This document shows positions 43,765 through 48,629 of a DNA stretch of 48,629 nucleotides, in pieces (the stretch's first letter is position 1; each line of letters opens with the position of its first letter). The translations under genes were made by a program, and so were the position numbers. Origin of the DNA: Tychonema sp. LEGE 07203 (lineage in GTDB: Bacteria; Cyanobacteriota; Cyanobacteriia; Cyanobacteriales; Microcoleaceae); assembly GCF_015207285.1 (NCBI RefSeq), contig NZ_JADEXD010000031.1, positions 1 to 48,629 on the forward strand, written 5' to 3'. The notes under the pieces were generated by a model, which was not told the origin of the DNA, did no database searches, and was given only the letters and a program-made list of their open reading frames with translations.

Positions 43765-43831
43765 TGGGAGGGCGGGTTTTTACCCGATATATGGGAAGGG
43801 AATTCAGGCTCTGAATAAACCCGCCCTCCCA
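43765..43831. terminator. Inverted repeat after the AAA+ gene
   Basis: 15-bp arms TGGGAGGGCGGGTTT (43765-43779) and AAACCCGCCCTCCCA (43817-43831) are perfect complements. The 37-bp loop is long for a terminator, so it may be a dispersed repeat. Confidence 0.6.
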
Positions 43832-43992
43832 TCACCGCAGGGCGCAAGAAAAAATCTTAATTTTTTCATAATTTTATTGATAATAAATAACTAACAAGAT
43901 TTGATATAATTGGCAAAATTCCCGCAGAAACATCCAGAGTCCAAGCCCGTCGGGACTCCATGAATCCACCACTAAATAATGAGGAAAATATC

Positions 43993-44439
43993 ATGGGTTT
44001 ATTTGATAAAGTATCGCAGACTCGCAAACAAACGGACGTAACATTAGGGCCAGCAGAATCATTTGCGGCGATCGCCCTAATTGCTGTAGCAGCCGACGGT
44101 TACATCAATGACAGCGAAAGTAAAGCGATTAGCATGACGCTATCTCGGATGCAACTGTTCCGCAGCTATCCCGATGACGTGATGAGAAAAATGCTCGATC
44201 GCCTGCTGATGATTCTGCAACGGCAAGGAGTTGAGGTACTGTTTAATGCGGCTTTGGCAACGCTTCCCGACGAACTAAAAGAAACAGTTTTTGCTGTGAC
44301 AACTGACATCGCTTTAGCCGATGGCGAAGTTTCAGAAGAAGAAGAACAACTTTTGAACGACCTTTACAGTGCATTGGGGCTTTCCGAAGAAGTTGCCCTC
44401 AAGATTATAGACGTGATGTTGATTAAAAACAAAGGTTAA
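43993..44439 (+). CDS. TerB-like (tellurite resistance B) helical protein
   Basis: 148 residues from ATG 43993, with GAGG 8 bases upstream (an earlier in-frame ATG is at 43960). The pattern SFAAIALIAVAADGYINDSESKAI and later TDIALADGEVSEEEEQLLND shows the two acidic D-G-x-(I/V) metal-site motifs of TerB proteins. Role unknown; TerB domains are linked to metal and envelope stress. Confidence 0.85.
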   Translation: MGLFDKVSQTRKQTDVTLGPAESFAAIALIAVAADGYINDSESKAISMTLSRMQLFRSYPDDVMRKMLDRLLMILQRQGVEVLFNAALATLPDELKETVFAVTTDIALADGEVSEEEEQLLNDLYSALGLSEEVALKIIDVMLIKNKG

Positions 44440-44480
44440 GCAAGAAGAACACCCGAAAAACTTAGGAGTTTTGACTTAAA

Positions 44481-44588
44481 TAGAACTTACGCAACCTAAC
44501 TTCAGAAACCCGGTTGATTCGGATAATTATCGTTAACAAATGAAAGTTTTTCGTAGAAACCGGGTTTCGACGCGGGTAAATCCTGTTA
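44481..44588. mobile_element. MITE-like element (family A, second copy)
   Basis: Left end TAGAACTTACGCAACC, inner arms GAAACCCGGTT/AGAAACCGGGTTTC, right end reads AACAGGATTTACCCGCG on the other strand. Same layout as 6684-6791. The left end matches the first 12 bases of the IS at 14714. Confidence 0.75.
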
Positions 44589-44637
44589 AAAAACACAAGA
44601 CTTTTTAATCAAAACTCACAACTCAAAACAGCTTGAA

Positions 44638-45051
44638 ATGCCTTTTACTTACACCCGCACTGTTCGCTTCCAAGATACCGATGCTGCTGGAGTCGTTTAC
44701 TTTGCCAACGTTTTGGCGGTGTGCCACGAAGCTTACGAGGAATCTCTAGCAGCATCGGGCATCAATCTCAAAGCATTTTTCAGCAATCGGGAGGCAGCTT
44801 TGCCCGTAATTCATGCTACTGTAGATTTTTATCGCCCTATGTTTGCGGGCGATCGGCTGACAATTCAACTAACGCCCAAACAAGTTGCTGGCGATGAATT
44901 TGAAATTGCCTATCAAGTATTTTCTGGGGAAGTTGCAGGCAAAAGCGCGGCAAAAGCTCTTACTAAGCACGTCTGCATCGATGCAGTGACGCGAACTAGG
45001 AAACAGCTATCTGAGAAACTAATCGAGTGGTTGAGGCAATTTGAGGGTTGA
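44638..45051 (+). CDS. menI: 1,4-dihydroxy-2-naphthoyl-CoA thioesterase (hot-dog fold)
   Basis: 137 residues, 4HBT-type hot-dog fold with the active-site motif FQDTDAAGVVYFANVLAVCHEAYEE. It closely resembles the cyanobacterial DHNA-CoA hydrolase (slr0204 type), which releases DHNA for phylloquinone synthesis. The menE and menC genes 1.3 kb away, on the other strand, support this. Confidence 0.88.
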   Translation: MPFTYTRTVRFQDTDAAGVVYFANVLAVCHEAYEESLAASGINLKAFFSNREAALPVIHATVDFYRPMFAGDRLTIQLTPKQVAGDEFEIAYQVFSGEVAGKSAAKALTKHVCIDAVTRTRKQLSEKLIEWLRQFEG

Positions 45052-45212
45052 AAGTTTTGATAAGTTCAATATTTAAATAATAGCAGGAAATGACAATCAA
45101 ATTTCTGTTTAGTTTAAAAGTTCTTTTGACTTGTTTATATTAAGTAGTTCCACTTAATTAAACGTAAAATACAGACGAATCAAAAACGAGAAACTCTAAG
45201 CATTCTTCCTGA

Positions 45213-45299
45213 TGACCAATAACCAATAACCAATAACCCACAACCAATAACCCACAACCAATAACCAATAACCCACAACCAATAACCAATAACTAATGA
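45213..45299. repeat. STRR array (CCAATAA/CCCACAA)
   Basis: About twelve 7-bp units, AACCAAT and AACCCAC alternating, end 10 bp before the panE-like gene. The array replaces any visible ribosome site. Confidence 0.85.
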
Positions 45300-45308
45300 C
45301 TTCTTCTT

Positions 45309-46280
45309 ATGACACATCGCAATTATGCCATCATCGGTACGGGAGCTTTAGGCGGATTCTACGGTGCTAGACTGCAAAAAGCAGGTTTAGAAGTGAATTT
45401 TTTGCTGCGGAGCGATTACGAACTCGTCAAAAAACAGGGTTTGGTAATCGAGTCTCCCGAAGGTGACTTCACCCTCCCGCAAGTCCGCGCCTACCACGAG
45501 GCGCGCAAAATGCCTCAGTGCGACGTAGTAATTGTAGCGCTGAAGACAACTCAAAATCACTTGTTGCCGAAAATTTTGCCTCTTTTATTAAAGGATAACG
45601 GCGTTGTTTTAGTATTGCAAAACGGACTGAATGCCGAACCACAAATAGCTAAAATTGTCGGTGCAGAACGAGTGATTGGCGGGCTGTGTTTTCTGTGTTC
45701 TTATAAAGTTAGACCGGGTTACATTTGTCACTTGGATTACGGTACAATCACCCTGGGCGAATACGGTCAAGACTACAAGCCCCTAGGAATTACTGACAGA
45801 TTGCACGAGATTGCTAAGGATTTTAAACGAGCTAATATTCCTATAGAGATGAGCGAAGATTTGCTGCTTTCACGGTGGAAAAAACTGGTTTGGAATATTC
45901 CTTACAACGGGCTATCTGTGATTTTAAATGCGAGAACAGACGAACTGATGGCTAATTCCAATACTTTGACGTTAGTTGAGGAAATCATGGCGGAAGTGAT
46001 AGCTGCGGCTAAAAGTTGCGATCGGATTATTCCCGATAGTTTTATCTCAGATATGCTGGAACACACTCACAAAATGAAGCCTTACCGCACCAGCATGAAA
46101 ATCGATTACGATGAATCGCGGCCCCTGGAAGTTGAGGCGATTTTCGGCAATCCGATGCGGGTGGCCCAACAAGCAGGTGTTAAGTTGCCACAAATAGAGG
46201 TACTTTACCGAATGTTGAAGTTTGTGGACGCTCAAAGGCAAGAAGCTGAGAGGACGAGAAGGCTGTTAGGCGTGCAGTAA
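45309..46280 (+). CDS. panE: 2-dehydropantoate 2-reductase family protein
   Basis: 323 residues, NADPH-dependent ketopantoate reductase family (pantothenate pathway). Rossmann motif IGTGALGGFYGARLQKAG, VVIVALKTTQN, LVLQNGLNAEPQIAKIVGAERVIGGLC, catalytic Lys in RWKKLVWNIPYNGLSVILNA and C-terminal SMKIDYDESRPLEVEAIFGN. Paralogues with other substrates exist, so the exact reaction is less sure than the fold. Confidence 0.88.
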   Translation: MTHRNYAIIGTGALGGFYGARLQKAGLEVNFLLRSDYELVKKQGLVIESPEGDFTLPQVRAYHEARKMPQCDVVIVALKTTQNHLLPKILPLLLKDNGVVLVLQNGLNAEPQIAKIVGAERVIGGLCFLCSYKVRPGYICHLDYGTITLGEYGQDYKPLGITDRLHEIAKDFKRANIPIEMSEDLLLSRWKKLVWNIPYNGLSVILNARTDELMANSNTLTLVEEIMAEVIAAAKSCDRIIPDSFISDMLEHTHKMKPYRTSMKIDYDESRPLEVEAIFGNPMRVAQQAGVKLPQIEVLYRMLKFVDAQRQEAERTRRLLGVQ

Positions 46281-46384
46281 TTAGTCAGTTGACTGTTAAC
46301 TGTTGACTGTTGACTGTTGTCAGAAGTCAGAAGTCAGAAATAAGGATGAAAAATTCTGCCTTCTGCATTGATTGCGCCTAATAA

Positions 46385-47935
46385 TTATTGATATTTGAGT
46401 CCAATTTCTTGCAATTGTTCTCGATTGACTTTGCCTTGAGAATTGCGCGGCAATTGTTCGACAACAATCCAATTTTTCGGTCGTTTAAACTTGCTCAACT
46501 TATCTTCTATTGCCGCTTGCAGATTTTTGACAGTAACTTCGGAATTAATGGGAACATACATCGCTGTCACGACTTGACCCCAATTTTTGTCTGGCAAGCC
46601 AATTACAGCAACATCGGCAACTAAATTTGTAGTCCTAATGGCGGCTTCGACTTGGGCTGGAAATACGTTTTCTCCGCCTGTAATAATTTTGTCGCTGCTG
46701 CGTCCGACGATATTTAAGTAGTTATTGCGATCGAAAAATCCTAAATCGTCTAATTGGAAATATTCGCGATCGCCAAAATATTCAGGATAATAACCCAAGG
46801 CTAAAGATTTAGCATTCACTGCAATATTTCCTATCTGATTGTAGCACAAAATCTCGCCTTTGGGACTGCGAATTGTTATTTGTGCGTGGGGTAAAACTTG
46901 ACCGGAACTGTTATTGCCTGCGAGAAAATCTTCGGGTTTGAGTGTAGCAATTTGTGAAGCGGTTTCTGTCATGCCGTAACTGGGCGCTAATTTGATTTGA
47001 TAGTTTCTAGCTGTTTCCAAAAGTTCCGGCCAAGCGGGTGCACCGCCCAAAAGTACGGTACGAAACCGGGACAGCCAATTAGCTGTATCTGGGTTTTGCA
47101 GCAGCCGTTGCAGTTGAGTTGGAACTAAGGAAATGAAAAATTCTTCGGGTTCGATATCGGCTTTTTCGCCTAATTCTAGTGTTTTGAACGGCTGGATTAC
47201 CAGTTTGCCACCTGTGGTGAACGATCGCACAAATTGCATGAAACCGCTGACGTGGTATAATGGCAAAACGCAGAACGAGTTAATTTTGTCAACTTGAAAA
47301 TATTGTTGAAAACCTTGGACTGATGCGGTTAGTGTTTCCCAAGTGTGGATGGCAAAACGGATTTTTCCCGATGAACCGCCGGTGGGAATCATAATTGATG
47401 GTAATTGGTAATTGGTAATTGGTAATTGGTGAGGGTTTTTATGTGAGTCAGTTGGAGATGCGCTTAATGTGAAATCTTGCACCATTCTCAAGAACAGGCA
47501 AGATGCCTGTTCCACAAAAAGTGAATTTGATTGTGGGGGGGGCATCTTGCCCGCCCCTAAAATACTTATTGAGAATGGTGCAAGATGTGAGATTAATTGC
47601 ATTTTTTTGATATTTTCTAGTGCATTTTGCCCAATAATTAGGTCGGGTTGGACTAAATCAAAGACTTGTTCCCATTCTTGTTTTACCCAGTTGGGATTGC
47701 AGAGAAAAATTGGGCATTTGGCGGCGCGGGCGCTGATGAAACTGGCAAGAAATTGCACTGGTTCTGATTCTGCGATGCAAATTTTGGGGGGTGTTTTTTG
47801 AGCGGGATTTTTGGTGATTTGTTGAAATTGCCGATCGACAATTCGGGCAAATTCGCCGCTGTCACCACCGACAAGCCAATTATCGGGCAACTCAAAGGGT
47901 AGATTCAGACTGTTTAGTGTGATTTTTTTTGCCAT
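46385..47935 (-). CDS. menE: o-Succinylbenzoate-CoA ligase with repeat-encoded insertion
   Basis: 516 residues, ANL adenylating enzyme of phylloquinone synthesis. The P-loop is IMIPTGGSSGKIRFAIHTWETL; later motifs are PSYGMTETASQ, LDDLGFFDRNNYLNIVGRSSDKIITGG and a C-terminal Lys in RNSQGKVNRE. Between ISHLAPFSIS and the P-loop about 55 extra residues (ILGAGKMPPPQSNSLFVEQA... HQLPITNYQLPS) come from a 113-bp inverted-repeat element and TTGGTAA heptamers, all in frame. It overlaps menC by 22 bp, so they are co-transcribed. Confidence 0.9.
   Translation of the reverse strand: MAKKITLNSLNLPFELPDNWLVGGDSGEFARIVDRQFQQITKNPAQKTPPKICIAESEPVQFLASFISARAAKCPIFLCNPNWVKQEWEQVFDLVQPDLIIGQNALENIKKMQLISHLAPFSISILGAGKMPPPQSNSLFVEQASCLFLRMVQDFTLSASPTDSHKNPHQLPITNYQLPSIMIPTGGSSGKIRFAIHTWETLTASVQGFQQYFQVDKINSFCVLPLYHVSGFMQFVRSFTTGGKLVIQPFKTLELGEKADIEPEEFFISLVPTQLQRLLQNPDTANWLSRFRTVLLGGAPAWPELLETARNYQIKLAPSYGMTETASQIATLKPEDFLAGNNSSGQVLPHAQITIRSPKGEILCYNQIGNIAVNAKSLALGYYPEYFGDREYFQLDDLGFFDRNNYLNIVGRSSDKIITGGENVFPAQVEAAIRTTNLVADVAVIGLPDKNWGQVVTAMYVPINSEVTVKNLQAAIEDKLSKFKRPKNWIVVEQLPRNSQGKVNREQLQEIGLKYQ
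47401..47431 (-). repeat. STRR (GGTAATT)x4 translated within menE
   Basis: Four heptamers in tandem, read on the minus strand as HQLPITNYQLPS. The same type of unit encodes NHQLAITNYQFPIT in the glycosyltransferase gene. Confidence 0.85.
47474..47586. mobile_element. MITE-like element inside menE (family C)
   Basis: Perfect 18-bp inverted ends (47474-47491 and 47569-47586, ATCTTGCACCATTCTCAA) enclose AACAGGCAAGATGCCTGTT and GGGGGGGCATCTTGCCCGCC hairpins. The reading frame stays open through it. A degraded relative is at about 17010-17116. Confidence 0.85.
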
Positions 47936-48629
47936 AGATGCTTTAACCAGGTGTCTTGATTGTCGTCGAACCAGCTATCAGTACCGAAGCCTAGGGCTCT
48001 ATTATTTATAGACAATTCTGTTGCTAAATTTAAGGCGGCTTGTCTCCCGATTTTGGTTTCAAATACTGATGAGAAAGCTGCGTCTATATTGTGAGTTTGA
48101 CAAAATTTTCGGAGTTGGGATGGAGAACCGCAAATCGCAGGTTTAATGACGAAAATTCCCCGCCAACCTTGGCTGTAGCATTCTTGGATGCGATCGAGGT
48201 TGGCTGCGGATTCGTCTAGGGCGAGATCCGTTGCATAAATAGCATTCAATTCTACCATTTCCTGAAACTGGGCGATCGGCAGCGGCTGTTCCAAAAATTC
48301 AATGTCTGGGAAAAAATCGGGAGTTGCTTTTACTTTGTCGCAAGCTTCCAGCCATGTTTTAGCCTGGGAATAACTGAGTCCTCCGTTGGCATCTAACCGC
48401 AAAAATACTGATTTGCGATCGCCCAAATCGTGCATTGATGCAATTAGCTGCTGAAAAATCTTTAATTCTTGTTCAATTTCAGCAACGCCAATTTTCCATT
48501 TAAACGTGCGATGTCCCTCCAACCAAAGCATTGGTAAAACCTGCAAAGCTGTTTCACCAGCAGGCAATAAACCGCTGTACTGACTTAAATCTTCGCTTTT
48601 CTCCCCCCCTTGGCAAGGGGGGGTTGGGG
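47914..48629 (-). CDS. menC: o-Succinylbenzoate synthase, partial (cut by window end)
   Basis: Enolase-superfamily enzyme making o-succinylbenzoate for phylloquinone. Visible: KWKIGV lysine region, metal ligands Asp in FLRLDANGG, Glu in DIEFLEQPL and Asp in DLALDESAAN, and Lys in GIFVIKPAICGS. The frame stays open to the window edge, and its first visible residues (PTPPCQGGEKSEDLSQYSG) are encoded by a CCCCCCCTTGCCAAGGGGGG repeat, so the N-terminal part is off the window. It ends within menE. Confidence 0.9.
   Translation of the reverse strand, partial: PTPPCQGGEKSEDLSQYSGLLPAGETALQVLPMLWLEGHRTFKWKIGVAEIEQELKIFQQLIASMHDLGDRKSVFLRLDANGGLSYSQAKTWLEACDKVKATPDFFPDIEFLEQPLPIAQFQEMVELNAIYATDLALDESAANLDRIQECYSQGWRGIFVIKPAICGSPSQLRKFCQTHNIDAAFSSVFETKIGRQAALNLATELSINNRALGFGTDSWFDDNQDTWLKHLWQKKSH

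Overview
The window looks like chromosome from a filamentous, non-heterocystous cyanobacterium of the Microcoleus/Oscillatoria/Phormidium type. This is inferred from the many HIP1 octamers (GCGATCGC), the heptanucleotide short tandem repeats (STRR) between and inside genes, a Ycf29/Rre1-like response regulator, phylloquinone genes, and the abundance of WD40/STAND and WD40/Ser-Thr-kinase proteins. No rRNA, tRNA or CRISPR array was recognised.

Region 1 (1-9975) is a peptide-export island. A C39-peptidase ABC exporter lies on the minus strand. It is followed by two paralogous AraC-type regulators (the second carries an in-frame stop), an array of 11 small double-glycine precursor genes (4460-7986), and an HlyD-type adaptor. 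No modification enzyme (LanM, YcaO, radical SAM, ATP-grasp) is visible. The simplest reading is export and trimming of unmodified or disulfide-bonded peptides, comparable with cyanobacterial bacteriocin clusters and the GG-motif biofilm peptides (EbfG/PteB) of Synechococcus elongatus. Leaders are conserved and cores are not. Two precursors look chimeric: one core ends in a thioredoxin-like segment, another in a type IV pilin-like segment. This is the strongest candidate for something undescribed.

Region 2 (10032-26400) holds mostly housekeeping genes: SfsA, a glutathione S-transferase, a DUF3095 cyclase-like protein, MurJ, a decayed IS element, a GNAT acetyltransferase, a two-domain PPK2, a YdcF-like membrane protein, glutaminase, methionine aminopeptidase, a Rre1-like regulator and a small secreted protein.

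Region 3 (26432-43753) holds large signalling or conflict-type proteins: a 1730-residue STAND NTPase with 14 WD40 repeats and an 840-residue Ser/Thr kinase with 7 WD40 repeats. Around them are an FdhF/YdeP-type molybdopterin oxidoreductase, a family 2 glycosyltransferase, a 35-residue membrane protein, a divergent pair of unrecognised genes, a TMEM14-like protein and an AAA+ ATPase.

Region 4 (43960-48629) has a TerB-like protein, a DHNA-CoA thioesterase, a ketopantoate-reductase-like protein, and menE and menC (cut by the window end). Three of these belong to phylloquinone synthesis.

A second theme is repeats that have become coding sequence. A 33-bp palindromic element encodes the same peptide inside the unrelated GST and GNAT genes. 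Heptamer repeats are translated in the glycosyltransferase and MenE, and supply the start codons of HlyD and SfsA. A 113-bp MITE-like inverted repeat is translated within MenE, and a C/G-rich repeat within MenC. MITE-like copies fall into at least three groups, one sharing terminal repeats with the decayed IS.
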